A stretch of 64,000 nt of DNA from Paenibacillus_I sp035510375 (GCF_035510375.1 NZ_DATKHG010000006.1), one strand, 5' to 3'; positions 26,163-36,000 are shown, numbered from the stretch's first letter. Numbers and translations: made by a program. The notes: a model not told the origin generated them from the letters alone.

Positions 26163-26888
26163 TTATTCCGCGTCCGCCGGCACCGTCTCCGGATGCTTAA
26201 CCAGGCTGATTTTGTCCATCGGCCAGAAAATAACGTCCGCCCGCCCAACGATCCGGTCATCCGGCACAAACCCGATCATCCGGCTGTCCTTGCTGTTGCT
26301 GCGGTTGTCGCCGAACGCCAGAATCATGCCTTCAGGCACGGTATCCTCCGCCACGTATCCGTTCGGGAAATTTTCGCCGTTCTGGTTGTACAGCATTCCC
26401 TGCTTGTTGGCTTCGGAGATCGCTTCCTTAATGTAAGGTTCCTCCACCCGCACGTCGTTTATGTAGAGATCGTCGCCTTCCAGCCTGATTTTATCGCCGG
26501 GCACGCCGATCACCCGCTTAATGTAATCCCTTTTCTCCTCCGGCACGTAAAAGACGACCACTTCCCCCCGCTGCGGCGCGCGAATATCGTAAATGATTTT
26601 GTTCACGATCAGGCGCTCGCCGGTTTCGAGATTCGGCTGCATGGACGGACCGTCCACGATAAAGGGCGCAAACAGAAACCAACGGATGACAAATACGAGA
26701 AGCCCCGCGATCGCGAGCGCCTTGATCCACTCGACGATTTCCTTGTAGAACCGGTTTCCCGCGCCGCCCCCGTCGCTGCGCCGCATGTCGCTTGCTGTTG
26801 TTTCTCCGGCCTGTCCGCGCTCGCCGCTCATTTCGGCTTCCCGGCTCCCCGGCTGCCGGTCGGACTGATTCGATTGCGATTGATCCAT
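26163..26888 (-). CDS. lepB: Type I signal peptidase
   Basis: 241 residues. Cleaves signal peptides at the outer face of the membrane. A 45-residue polar N-terminal extension precedes one membrane segment (about 53-72, ALAIAGLLVFVIRWFLF), then the catalytic Ser motif DGPSMQPNL, the Lys motif RDYIKRVIGVPGD and the C-terminal box FGDNRSNSKDSR. Ser/Lys dyad intact. GGAGG lies about 11 bases upstream of the ATG. Confidence 0.96.
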   Translation of the reverse strand: MDQSQSNQSDRQPGSREAEMSGERGQAGETTASDMRRSDGGGAGNRFYKEIVEWIKALAIAGLLVFVIRWFLFAPFIVDGPSMQPNLETGERLIVNKIIYDIRAPQRGEVVVFYVPEEKRDYIKRVIGVPGDKIRLEGDDLYINDVRVEEPYIKEAISEANKQGMLYNQNGENFPNGYVAEDTVPEGMILAFGDNRSNSKDSRMIGFVPDDRIVGRADVIFWPMDKISLVKHPETVPADAE

Positions 26889-26950
26889 TGCCGCACTTTC
26901 CTCCCGCCGCCTCTATTATGCATTTTCCGTATCCTATTATATAGAACTAA

Positions 26951-26992
26951 AACAAAAAAACGAAAAGGGACTTGTTTGCGCAAGCCCCCTTG
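26951..26992 (-). terminator. Terminator of rplS
   Basis: Minus strand: AAGGGGGCTTG, loop of 6, CAAGTCCCTT, then TTCGTTTTTTTG. One G-U pair in the stem. Confidence 0.88.
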
Positions 26993-27002
26993 GTCGTTTC
27001 TC

Positions 27003-27344
27003 TTAACGGATCTCTTTAATTCTCGCTGCTTTACCGCGCAGGTTGCGCAGGTAGTACAGTTTCGCGCGGCGAACTTTACCGCGGCGGGCCACTTCGATTT
27101 TGTCGAGCTTCGGGGAATGCACCGGGAACGTTCTTTCGACGCCGACTCCGTAGGAAATCTTGCGCACCGTAAACGTCTCGCTGATTCCGCCGCCGCGACG
27201 CTTGATCACGACGCCCTCGAACAGCTGGATCCGCTCGCGCGAACCCTCGATGACCTTAACGTACACCTTCAGCGTGTCGCCGGGACGAAAGTTCGGGATA
27301 TCTTGGCGAAGCTGCTCTCTCGCAATCGTTTGTACCAGATTCAT
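27003..27344 (-). CDS. rplS: 50S ribosomal protein L19
   Basis: 113 residues. Lies at the 30S/50S interface. Family motifs FRPGDTLKVYVKVIEGSRER, FEGVVIKRRGGGISETFTVR (each given in part) and RAKLYYLRNLRGKAARI. Start MNLVQTIAREQL with AAGGAG 8 bases upstream. It has its own promoter in the 289-base gap after trmD. Confidence 0.98.
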   Translation of the reverse strand: MNLVQTIAREQLRQDIPNFRPGDTLKVYVKVIEGSRERIQLFEGVVIKRRGGGISETFTVRKISYGVGVERTFPVHSPKLDKIEVARRGKVRRAKLYYLRNLRGKAARIKEIR

Positions 27345-27446
27345 ATTGTTCACTCCTTCCACCACAGGCGTTCATATAGGACTCGCCGGCTTCCCTCCGA
27401 AACCGGGTCATGGTCGATAGCGGACCGCCCGACTATACAGACAACA
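27345..27446 (-). promoter_or_regulatory. Possible structured leader of rplS
   Basis: About 100 bases between the predicted start of transcription and rplS contain a hairpin CCGGTTTC-GGAGG-GAAGCCGG (27386-27406) and a weaker GGTC/GACC pairing. An L19 leader is known upstream of rplS in B. subtilis; whether this is homologous I cannot tell by eye. Confidence 0.35.
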
Positions 27447-27452
27447 CCAGAA

Positions 27453-27481
27453 ATTTTATCATATCCGGCCGCAAAAGACAA
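27453..27481 (-). promoter_or_regulatory. rplS promoter
   Basis: Minus strand TTGTCT (27476-27481), 17-base spacer, TAAAAT (27453-27458). Gives rplS transcription independent of trmD. Confidence 0.65.
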
Positions 27482-27577
27482 CCGGTTTTTCAGGGCTGAA
27501 TATAGCAGCCGGCTACATGGACCCTTCCGCGTCCACGCCGGTTGGATGAACGCCGCGGGCCATCGCGCGAACATGAT

Positions 27578-27612
27578 GAAAGAGCGTTGTCCCATCCGGA
27601 CAAAGCTCTTTC
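27578..27612. other. Strong hairpin after trmD
   Basis: 15-bp stem GAAAGAGCGTTGTCC / GGACAAAGCTCTTTC with one mismatch, loop of 5, 22 bases after the trmD stop. No T run follows on the minus strand, so it is more likely an mRNA 3'-end stabiliser or a poor terminator. Confidence 0.6.
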
Positions 27613-27633
27613 CTGTTCGCGGATGCTTCCCGT

Positions 27634-28377
27634 TTAATCCTCGTGCTCCGCCCCGCGCAGAGAGTCCAGCCATGCCCGCTCCTTCGGCGTAAGATCGGCC
27701 TTCTCCAGCAAGTCCGGCCGCCGCCGCAACGTCCGGAGGAGCGATTGCTCCCTGCGCCATGCCTCGACCCGGCCGTGATGGCCGGACGTCAGCACCTCGG
27801 GCACGTCCCACCCCCGGAACGAAGCCGGCCGCGTGTAATGCGGATATTCCAGCAGTCCCGTGCTGAACGAGTCGGTCACGGCGGACTGCTCGTTGCCGAG
27901 CACGCCCGGCAGCAGTCTGACGACCGCGTCGATGACGACCATGGCCGGAAGCTCTCCGCCGGTCAGCACATAATCGCCGATCGACAGCTCTTCCGTGACG
28001 AGATGCTCGCGAATCCGCTCGTCATAACCCTCGTAATGGCCGCAAACGAATATAAGGTGCCGCTCGCGCGAGAGCTCCTGGGCCTTCGGCTGCGTAAACG
28101 GCTCGCCCTGCGGACACATCAGCACGATCCGCGGCCGCCCGCCCGAGGGCGGCGTCAAATCCTCCACCGCGGCGAACATCGGCTCCGGCTTCAGCACCAT
28201 CCCGCCGCCGCCGCCGTACGGGTAGTCGTCCACCGTGTTATGCTTGTTGTTCGCATAATCACGGAAATTCACGGCCCGCAGGTCGACGATTCCTTTTTCC
28301 CGCGCTTTGCCCAGAATGCTCGCGCCGAACACGCCGTCGAACATTTCCGGGAACAGCGTCAGCACATCGATATGCAT
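27634..28377 (-). CDS. trmD: tRNA (guanine-37-N1)-methyltransferase
   Basis: 247 residues. SPOUT-family enzyme with a trefoil knot, methylating G37 to prevent frameshifting. N-terminus MHIDVLTLFPEMFDGVF, AdoMet-binding parts YPYGGGGGMVLKPEP, LMCPQGEPFTQ and CGHYEGYDERI, and EELSIGDYVLTGGELPAMVV (in part). It starts 3 bases after the rimM stop. Confidence 0.98.
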   Translation of the reverse strand: MHIDVLTLFPEMFDGVFGASILGKAREKGIVDLRAVNFRDYANNKHNTVDDYPYGGGGGMVLKPEPMFAAVEDLTPPSGGRPRIVLMCPQGEPFTQPKAQELSRERHLIFVCGHYEGYDERIREHLVTEELSIGDYVLTGGELPAMVVIDAVVRLLPGVLGNEQSAVTDSFSTGLLEYPHYTRPASFRGWDVPEVLTSGHHGRVEAWRREQSLLRTLRRRPDLLEKADLTPKERAWLDSLRGAEHED

Positions 28378-28380
28378 CGG

Positions 28381-28899
28381 TCAGATCAGCCCTTCCATCA
28401 ACCGGACGGTGACAAGCTTGTCCTTCACGTTCACGCCGAGCACGACATCGTCGATGACGGGCAGCAGCACCTGCTTGCCTTTGGGCCGGTCGACCACCCA
28501 TACATGGTTGGCGCCGGGGGCGAGCACCTCGGAAATCGCGCCGAGCTCCTCGCCTTCCTCCGTCATGACGCGGCAGCCGACGATTTCATGATAATAATAT
28601 TCGCCTTCCTCGAGCGGGGCGAGCTCGGTTTCCTTTACCTTCACGTCCCAGCCTTTGAAGCGCTCGACCTCGTTGATGTTGTCATAGCCCTTCAGCTTGA
28701 CGACATACATGCCTTTTTGCTCGCGGGCGCTTACGACCTCAACCGTGGCCGTTGCGGAAGACTGCGGGTCGTGCAGCGTTAACTTGCTGCCCGACGCAAA
28801 CCGCACGTCGGGGAAATCGGTCAGCGGCAGCATTTTCACATCGCCGCGAATGCCGTGCGTATTGACAAGCTTGCCCACCGTAAACCATTTGTCGGACAC
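28381..28899 (-). CDS. rimM: 16S rRNA processing protein RimM
   Basis: 172 residues. Helps maturation of the 30S head. N-domain VGKLVNTHGIRGDVKMLPLT (about 7-26) and C-terminal PRC-barrel with EYYYHEIVGCRV and LLPVIDDVVLGVNV. GTG start at 28899 with GGAGGG six bases before it; the TTG six bases earlier touches the ribosome site. Confidence 0.96.
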   Translation of the reverse strand: MSDKWFTVGKLVNTHGIRGDVKMLPLTDFPDVRFASGSKLTLHDPQSSATATVEVVSAREQKGMYVVKLKGYDNINEVERFKGWDVKVKETELAPLEEGEYYYHEIVGCRVMTEEGEELGAISEVLAPGANHVWVVDRPKGKQVLLPVIDDVVLGVNVKDKLVTVRLMEGLI

Positions 28900-28937
28900 G
28901 GCCAACCCTCCTTACAGCTTCAATGTACACTAAGTAT

Positions 28938-28994
28938 CCCCGCAAAGTGACGTGACGCTCCGAAGCTTATTCCAAATACTTTGCGGGGACCCCG
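28938..28994 (+). repeat. Intergenic hairpin repeat, copy B
   Basis: 57-bp element between rimM and khpA with perfect 11-bp ends CCCCGCAAAGT (28938-28948) and ACTTTGCGGGG (28978-28988), then ACCCCG. The core GAAGCTTATTCC matches copies A and C. Confidence 0.82.
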
Positions 28995-29049
28995 AAATAC
29001 ACGAAAAAGGGTCAGGACATTCATCCCAACCCTTCCCCGTCCCACGCGT

Positions 29050-29280
29050 TCACGAAACGATATCCACGATAATGCGGCGTCTGTCCTTCAGACCCGCGGC
29101 CGAAACGACGGTGCGAAGCGCTTTGGCGATGCGGCCCTGCTTCCCGATCACCTTGCCGATATCCTCGGGGTGAACGGAAAGCGAATAGACCGTTCCTCGC
29201 GCCTCTTCCCGTATGTCGACGCGGACGTCTTCCGGATGATCCACTAAAGCCCTAGCGATGACAAGAATTAATTCTTTCAT
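29050..29280 (-). CDS. khpA: KH-domain RNA-binding protein KhpA (YlqC)
   Basis: 76 residues. Single KH domain with the variant G-x-x-G loop in VIGKQGRIAKALRTVV. KhpA pairs with KhpB/Jag and affects cell elongation and small RNAs in other Gram-positives. GGAGGG 7 bases before the ATG; sits between rpsP and rimM, its usual place. Confidence 0.95.
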   Translation of the reverse strand: MKELILVIARALVDHPEDVRVDIREEARGTVYSLSVHPEDIGKVIGKQGRIAKALRTVVSAAGLKDRRRIIVDIVS

Positions 29281-29305
29281 ATCAAGGCCCTCCGCAGCTT
29301 GGCAA

Positions 29306-29578
29306 TTATTTCTGTTGCTTCAGCTCATGGAACTTGGTGAGAACGCCGGCTTTGCTAAGCAGGCTGCGAACGGTATCGGAAGCTTGCGCCCCGGTTTGCA
29401 GCCATTTCAACGCTTTTTCTTCATCGATATTGACTTGAGCCGGTTGAGCAACCGGGTTGTACGTGCCGATTTCCTCGATAAAACGGCCGTCGCGCGGCGA
29501 ACGGGAATCGGATACGACGACACGATAGAAAGGAGCTTTGTGGGCACCCATACGTTTCAGACGAATACGAACTGCCAT
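29306..29578 (-). CDS. rpsP: 30S ribosomal protein S16
   Basis: 90 residues. N-terminus MAVRIRLKRMGAHKAPFYRV and RDGRFIEEIGTYNP are family signatures. GGAGGTG precedes the start. First of the rpsP-khpA-rimM-trmD block. Confidence 0.98.
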   Translation of the reverse strand: MAVRIRLKRMGAHKAPFYRVVVSDSRSPRDGRFIEEIGTYNPVAQPAQVNIDEEKALKWLQTGAQASDTVRSLLSKAGVLTKFHELKQQK

Positions 29579-29647
29579 GTTGATGATTCACCTCCTTCAA
29601 AAACTTTTCCGGTAACTTTCGCGGGATCTCCGGTGACCAAATCTCAA

Positions 29648-31033
29648 TCAACCGAACGGGAATTTCATGCCGCCTTTGCCGAGCAGGCCCTTGAGCCCTT
29701 TCATGCCGCCCTTCGGCCCTTTCGGCCCCATCATCGACGAGAATTGCTTCATCATCTTGCGCATGTCGTCGAATTGCTTGATGAGGCGGTTCACCTCGGC
29801 GACCGACGTACCGCTGCCGGCCGCGATCCGCTTGCGGCGATTATGGTTGAGCAGCTCGGGCTTGCGCTTCTCCTCGGTCGTCATCGACTTGACGATCGCC
29901 TCGACCCGGTTGATCTGCTTCTCGTCGACCTTGATGTCCTTGAGGCCTTTCATCTTCCCGTTCATGCCGGGAAGCATATCGAAAATCTGGTCGAGCGGGC
30001 CGAGCTTGCGAACCTGCGCCATCTGCTCGAGGAAATCCTCGAACGTGAACTCGGCGGTTCGCATTTTGCGCTCCATCTCGGCGGCCTTGTCGGCGTCGAT
30101 GCCGGCCTGGGCCTTCTCGATCAGCGACAGCATGTCGCCCATGCCGAGTATCCGAGAGGCCATCCGGTCCGGATGGAACGGCTCCAGCGAATCGATCTTC
30201 TCGCCCATAGCCGCGAACTTGATCGGTCGTCCCGTAACGGCCTTGACCGACAACGCCGCGCCGCCGCGGGTATCGCCGTCGAGCTTCGTCAGCACAACGC
30301 CCGTAAGCTCCAGCTGCTCGTGGAAGCTCTGCGCCACGTTGACCGCGTCCTGGCCGGTCATCGCGTCGACGACCAGCAGCACCTCGTCCGGCTTCGTCAC
30401 CTCATGGATTTGCTTGAGCTCCTCCATCAGCGCTTCATCGATATGCAGCCGGCCGGCCGTATCGATAATGACGTAATCGTTGCCGTTCGCTTTGGCCTGC
30501 GCCAGCGCCTGGCGCGCAATTTCCACCGGGCTCGTCTGGTCGCCGAGCGAGAACACCGGTGCCTGGATTTGCTCCCCGAGCACCTGGAGCTGCTTGATCG
30601 CCGCCGGCCGGTAGATGTCCGCCGCGACGAGCAGCGGCTTGTGGTTGCCCTTCTGAAGCAGCCGGGCCAGCTTGCCGGACGTCGTCGTTTTGCCGGCGCC
30701 TTGCAGGCCCGCCATCATAATGACGGTCGGCGGCTTGTTCGCTTTCGCCAGCTTGCTCGTGGTGCCGCCCATCAGCTCCGTCAATTCTTTATTGACGATG
30801 TCGATAATGACCATGCCGGGCGTGAAGCTTTTCTCGACCTCCTGGCCGAGCGCGCGTTCCTTTACCTTCGCCACGAAATCCTTGACGACCTTGAAGTTGA
30901 CGTCGGCTTCGAGCAACGCCAGCCGAACCTCGCGCATCGCTTCGTTCACGTCGGCTTCGGACACTTTGCCTTTGCCTCTCAGCTTGCCGAACACATTCTG
31001 CAATCGGCTCGTCAATCCTTCGAACGCGGCCAT
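29648..31033 (-). CDS. ffh: Signal recognition particle protein Ffh
   Basis: 461 residues. Binds SRP RNA and signal sequences and works with FtsY. N-domain 1-90, GTPase G-domain with G1 AGLQGAGKTTTSGKLA (about 105), DTAGRLHIDEALMEEL, TKLDGDTRGGAALS, and a Met-rich M-domain (about 300-461) ending in GKGGMKFPFG. Start at MAAFEGLTSR with GGAGGT 7 bases upstream. Confidence 0.98.
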   Translation of the reverse strand: MAAFEGLTSRLQNVFGKLRGKGKVSEADVNEAMREVRLALLEADVNFKVVKDFVAKVKERALGQEVEKSFTPGMVIIDIVNKELTELMGGTTSKLAKANKPPTVIMMAGLQGAGKTTTSGKLARLLQKGNHKPLLVAADIYRPAAIKQLQVLGEQIQAPVFSLGDQTSPVEIARQALAQAKANGNDYVIIDTAGRLHIDEALMEELKQIHEVTKPDEVLLVVDAMTGQDAVNVAQSFHEQLELTGVVLTKLDGDTRGGAALSVKAVTGRPIKFAAMGEKIDSLEPFHPDRMASRILGMGDMLSLIEKAQAGIDADKAAEMERKMRTAEFTFEDFLEQMAQVRKLGPLDQIFDMLPGMNGKMKGLKDIKVDEKQINRVEAIVKSMTTEEKRKPELLNHNRRKRIAAGSGTSVAEVNRLIKQFDDMRKMMKQFSSMMGPKGPKGGMKGLKGLLGKGGMKFPFG

Positions 31034-31094
31034 TGCCTTCACCTCCGAAGCGTTTATTTCACTTAAGCAATCACAATTAAACGGTCAATATGCG

Positions 31095-31466
31095 TTATTC
31101 CTGCTCCACCGCTTGGCGCAAACCGCGCGCGACGGCCTCCAGCCCCGACGACGCCGCATGCTCCCCAGGGAGGCTGACCACGGCTTCGTCCAGCCTGGCT
31201 AGCCAGCTCAACAGCGCTTCATGCTTCGCGACCAGCCCGAGCTTCGTCTCGTAGCTTTCAAGCACGGCTTCCGCCCGCTTGATGTGCTCGTAAACGGCTT
31301 GGCGGCTGATCTCGAACTCCGCCGCGATCTCGCCGAGCGAATAGTTGTCGTGAAAATAATATTTAAGGAACGTCCGCTGCTTGTCGGTCAAGAGCGGCTC
31401 GTAGAAATCGAACAATAAATTGATCCGGGTCGTCTTTGCCAGGGCTCCCGGCTCGCTCATCGCCAC
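31095..31466 (-). CDS. ylxM: SRP-associated helix-turn-helix protein YlxM
   Basis: 123 residues. UPF0122/YlxM family, which modulates SRP in streptococci. Sigma-70 region-4-like HTH: LTDKQRTFLKYYFHDNYSLG then EIAAEFEISRQAVYEHIKRA. GTG at 31466 has GGAGG 8 bases upstream; ATG two codons later is also possible. The gene starts the ylxM-ffh transcript. Confidence 0.95.
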   Translation of the reverse strand: MAMSEPGALAKTTRINLLFDFYEPLLTDKQRTFLKYYFHDNYSLGEIAAEFEISRQAVYEHIKRAEAVLESYETKLGLVAKHEALLSWLARLDEAVVSLPGEHAASSGLEAVARGLRQAVEQE

Positions 31467-31521
31467 CGCAGGCCCCTCCTTCCGTCAAGGGACAAACCTT
31501 TACACCTTATCAACGCTCTCT

Positions 31522-31551
31522 ATCATAGCCGATCCGCCCATCCGGTGTCAA
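31522..31551 (-). promoter_or_regulatory. ylxM-ffh promoter
   Basis: Minus strand TTGACA (31546-31551), 18-base spacer, TATGAT (31522-31527). Near-consensus sigma-A promoter about 56 bases before ylxM. Confidence 0.83.
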
Positions 31552-31710
31552 GCTATTTTCCTTGTCAGACAGACTGGCCCCGCCAGCCATCTCACGCTCA
31601 TTATCCCTTTCATTCAGGCCGGGCAAAAGACTGAAGCGCCGCCCGAAGGCGTTCATTATGGCAGAAACCGGCACAGGCACACGTATGCCTGCCCCGAACG
31701 CGCGCAGCTT

Positions 31711-32709
31711 TTACGCTTCGCTCGCCTGTTCTTCTTCCTTCGCAATCAGGCCCGCGAACAGCGCGTGCACGAATTGCTCGGAATCGAATGCCTCCAGATC
31801 GTCCATCTTCTCGCCGAGGCCGACGAACTTGACCGGCAGGTTCAGCTCATTGCGGATCGCCACCACGATGCCGCCCTTGGCCGTGCCGTCGAGCTTCGTG
31901 AGCACGAGGCCGGTGACGCCGCTTTTCTCGCCAAACAGCTTCGCCTGGCTGAGCGCGTTTTGTCCGGTCGTGGCGTCCAGCACAAGCAGCACTTCATGGG
32001 GCGCGCTCGGCACTTCGCGTTGAATGACGCGGAAAATCTTGTTCAGCTCTTCCATCAGGTTCGACTTGTTCTGAAGCCGGCCGGCCGTATCGCACAGCAG
32101 CACGTCGACGCCGCGCTGCTTCGCCGCCTGGACCGCATCGTACATCACGGCTGCCGGATCGGAGCCGGCCGATTGCTTGATGACGTCGACGCCGACCCGC
32201 TGGCCCCATACCTCGAGCTGCTCGATCGCGCCGGCGCGGAACGTGTCGCCCGCGGCGAGCAGCACACTTTTGCCCTGACTTTTGAACCGGTGCGCCAGCT
32301 TGCCGATCGTCGTCGTCTTGCCGACGCCGTTGACGCCCACGAACAGGATGACGGTCATGCCGCTCCCCGCCATGTTGAGGCCAGGATTCTCGTCGCCGCG
32401 CAGCAGGCCCACCAGCTTCTCCGACAGCACCGGCTGCAGCTCGGCCGCGTCCTCGATTTTGCGCTTCTTCACTTCGGCGCGCAGCTCGTCGATCAGCTCC
32501 ATGACAGTGTTCACGCCGACGTCCGCGCCGATCAGAATCTCCTCAAGCTCCTCGTAGAACGCCTCGTCGATTTTTTTGCGGCGGGTAATGAGCTCCTCCA
32601 CCTTCTCGACGAGGGCCGTCCGGGTTTTGGTCAGCCCGTCCTTGAACTTGTTGGTCACCGCCTCGGTTTTGGACGAAATGCTTTCCTTCAATTTCTTAAA
32701 AAAGCTCAC
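31711..32709 (-). CDS. ftsY: SRP receptor FtsY
   Basis: 332 residues. Membrane-associated GTPase partner of Ffh. Short basic N-terminus (FFKKLKESISSKTEAVTNKF), NG domain with G1 FVGVNGVGKTTTIGKLAHRF (about 130), DTAGRLQNKSNLMEEL and TKLDGTAKGGIVVAI. GTG start at 32709 (SFFKKLKE) with GGTGGAG about 9 bases upstream; the longer frame to 32799 runs into a repeat. Confidence 0.96.
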   Translation of the reverse strand: MSFFKKLKESISSKTEAVTNKFKDGLTKTRTALVEKVEELITRRKKIDEAFYEELEEILIGADVGVNTVMELIDELRAEVKKRKIEDAAELQPVLSEKLVGLLRGDENPGLNMAGSGMTVILFVGVNGVGKTTTIGKLAHRFKSQGKSVLLAAGDTFRAGAIEQLEVWGQRVGVDVIKQSAGSDPAAVMYDAVQAAKQRGVDVLLCDTAGRLQNKSNLMEELNKIFRVIQREVPSAPHEVLLVLDATTGQNALSQAKLFGEKSGVTGLVLTKLDGTAKGGIVVAIRNELNLPVKFVGLGEKMDDLEAFDSEQFVHALFAGLIAKEEEQASEA

Positions 32710-33065
32710 GGCAGGGCTCTCCACCTTCCTGTATCCTGTTTCTTTGTTCCATTCGCGGCCAACTGCGCCCGCTATGAGAAAAACTTCTATCGAAGTCACT
32801 CGAAGAGGAGCGACCGCGTTTAGCGGAAGTTTTTATCGCCGATCGAGAAAGTATGAGTTTGCTGCTGCGCGCAAAACTTATACTTTCTCATACGGTAAGA
32901 AAACCTCTGTCGGGGCCAATCGATGATGAACGGCCTGCGGGATCGGGGGAAGCCGCTTCGCAAGCAGGCGCATTGCCGCCGATACGAACGTTTCTGCGCT
33001 TTTAGCGGACTTAAACATTGCTATACGGCAGTACGGCGGGCCCGATGCGGACAGCGCCCTTACGC
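32710..33065. other. 356-base gap between smc and ftsY
   Basis: No credible gene. It holds the 120-bp inverted-repeat element at 32773-32892 and, beyond it, a GC-rich stretch up to the smc stop in which I see nothing else. The ftsY promoter, if separate, must be here. Confidence 0.6.
32773..32892. repeat. 120-bp inverted-repeat (MITE-like) element
   Basis: Outer ends TATGAGAAA (32773-32781) and TTTCTCATA (32884-32892) are perfect inverted repeats. Inside are two hairpins: AAAAACTTC / GAAGTTTTT (32779-32787 and 32826-32834) and GAGAAAGTAT / ATACTTTCTC (32845-32854 and 32880-32889), the latter extended by AGTTT / AAACT. No coding capacity. Confidence 0.72.
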
Positions 33066-36000
33066 TTACGCGGATACCGCTTCCTCGTCCTCCAGCCGTA
33101 CCGACACCAGCTTCGACACGCCGCCTTCCTCCATCGTCACGCCGTACAGCACATCCGCTTCCTCCATCGTGCCTTTGCGGTGCGTGACGACGATAAACTG
33201 CGTTTCCTCCGAGAACTCCCGCAAATATTGCGCAAAACGGGCGACGTTCGCCTCGTCGAGCGCCGCTTCCACCTCGTCGAGCACGCAGAACGGCACCGGC
33301 TTCACCTGCAGGATGGCGAACAGCAGCGCCATCGCCGTCAGCGCCCGCTCGCCGCCGGACAGCAGCTGCAGGTTTTGCAGCTTTTTGCCGGGAGGCTGGG
33401 CGACGATATCGATGCCCGTCTCCAGCACCCTGTCTGGATCGAGCATGAGCAGATCGGCCCGTCCGCCGCCGAACAGCTTCGAGAACACATGGCCGAAATG
33501 GCCGCGGATCTGATCGAACGTCGACTTGAATCGCTTGCCCATCTCATCGTCCATCTCGCGGATGACCTGGTACAGCGTCGTCTTCGCCTCGATGAGGTCG
33601 TTCTTCTGCGCATTCAGGAACTCGTAGCGCTCCTTCACCCGCTCGTATTCCTCGATCGCGCCCAGGTTCACCTCGCCGAGAATCGCAATCTGCCGCTTCA
33701 GATCGCGGACCTCATTCTGCGTTCCGGCAATATCCTCAGGCACCGGATAACGCTCCTTGGCCAGCTCGAAGCTGAGCTCGTATTCCTCGCTCAGCTTGCG
33801 CAGCAGATTGTCCAGCTCGACATCGAGCCGGTTCGCCGCGATCTCGGTCTGCCGGATCCGGTCCTCGACCTGCCGAAGCTGCGCCCGCTGCTCCTTCGTT
33901 TCGCTCTCTTCCAGCTCGAGCTGACGCACCTTCCCGGCCCGCGCCGCGCGCTTGAAATCGGTTTGCTCGGAGCACTCCTGCTTTTTCAGCCGGAAATGAT
34001 TGAGCTCCTCCGTCTGCCTGACGATCTCCGCTTCAAGCCGCCGCCCTTCTTCCTCCTGCTCCGAAGCGAGTTCGCGCAGCGCCGCAAGCTCCTGCTTGGC
34101 CCGGTTGATGTCCGCCCGGACGCGCGCCGCCTGATCCTCGAACGACTGCTTCTCCTGGTCGGTCTTGGCGACGGCGATTTTCAGGTCGGTAAGCTGCGTC
34201 TGCAGTTCCTCCTTGGCGGATTCGCTCGCCTTCCGGCGGTGTTCCGCATCGCGGATCGCCTGCTGCAGCCGCGCTTCCTCCGCAGTCATCGCCACAAGCC
34301 GTTCTTCCGCCGCGGCCTTCGCGGCGGCCAGCCCCTCGCGCTCGCTGATCTGGCTGCTCCGGTCGTCGGTCGACAGCCGATGCTGCTCGCGCAGCCGGCG
34401 CTCGTCCTGCTCGGCCACCTGCAGGTCGGAGCGGAACTGCTGCTCCTCCATCCGCAGCTTCTCCACCTGCCCCCGGTACTCGTCGATGTTCTGGGAACAG
34501 ATGGACAGCTCCTTGCGCAGATCGTCCGCCCTGTCCTTCAGCTTGCCGAGCTGCGAGCCCGTGCCCTTGATCTCTTCGTCCAGCTCTTCGATCTGCCGCT
34601 GGCGGCCGAGCAGGTTGGCGCCTTTCTTCTGCAGGCTGCCGCCCGTCATCGAGCCGCCGGCGTTGACGACGTCGCCGTCAAGCGTAACGACGCGGAACCG
34701 GTATTGGCACTTCGCGGCGATCCGGTTCGCCTGCTCCAGCGTTTCGGCCAGCAGCACGTTGCCGAGCAGATTGGCGACGATCGACGCATACCGCGGCTCG
34801 CTGTCCACGAGCTCCGCGGCGACGCCGACATAGCCCTCCGTGCCCGCAATGTGCCGCTTCTCGCTCTCCGGCACGCTGCGGCCCTTGATGACATCCAGCG
34901 GCAGGAAGGTTGCGCGCCCCAACTGGCGCTGCTTCAGAAACGCAATGCCCTGGCGCGCCGACCGCTCGTCTTCCATGACGATATGCTGCAGCGCGCCGCC
35001 GAGCGCGGTTTCCACCGCAATCTCCAAATGCTCGGGCACGCGGATCAGCTCGGCGACGGCGCCGTGCACGCCGGACAAACCGCTGGCTCCGGCGGCTCTT
35101 CTCGACGCCTTCAGCACCTCGCGAACGCCCTGCATGAAGCCGTCCCCGTCGTTCTGCATCTCTTTCATCGTATCGCGCCGCGACGTCAGGGCGTCGATCT
35201 TCTGCTCCCACTTGCGGACGGTCGACTGCGCTTCCTCCAGAATGCCCTGGATTTTCCGCTGGCGTTCGCTGTCGGACGCGTACTTCTCCCGCACCGCCGC
35301 TAGCGCCGCGGTCGTCTCGTCCAGCCGCGCCTGCGACTCCGACCGGCGGGCCGCCAGCTCTTCGAGCTGCTCCGACCATTTCGCTTCCTCTTCGCCGAGC
35401 CGCTCCAGGCGGCGCTGCACGAACTCCTGCTGCTGCTCCGCGTAACGGATTTCGTTGCGCAGGGAGGCCATCGCGCTCAGTACGTCGAGCAGCTCGCCCT
35501 TGAGGCGTTCCTCGATATCGGCCGCGGTTCCCCCGGCGACGCCGACGAGCACCGCTTCCTCCTCCGCAAGCTTCGCGCGCAGCGCCTGAAGCTCTTGCTC
35601 GAGCCCGGCCGCCTTCGCCCGGAACTCGGCCTCTTCCTTGGCAAGCGCCCCGATCCGTTCGGACTGCGCCGCGATCGTCTCCTCCGACTGGCGTCGGTTC
35701 TGCTCCAGGTTCCGTTTCCGCTCCTTGAGAACCTCGCCCTGGCCTTCGCATTTCTCATACTCCTCGCTGTAGCGGAGCATGTCCTCATGCAGCCGGTCAA
35801 GCGCTTCCTCCAGCGCGCGCATTTCGAGCCTGTCCTTTTCCAGATGGGCATCATGCTTGCTGACGACGGCGGACAGCTCAAGCTGCTCCTTCTGGAGCTG
35901 CTCCAGCTTGCCGCTCGCTTCCTTCCAATTGGTGTGAACCTGCTCGATCTGGTGGACGTACATCGATATTTCTTTCGTTTTGAGCCGCTCACGGAGCGCC

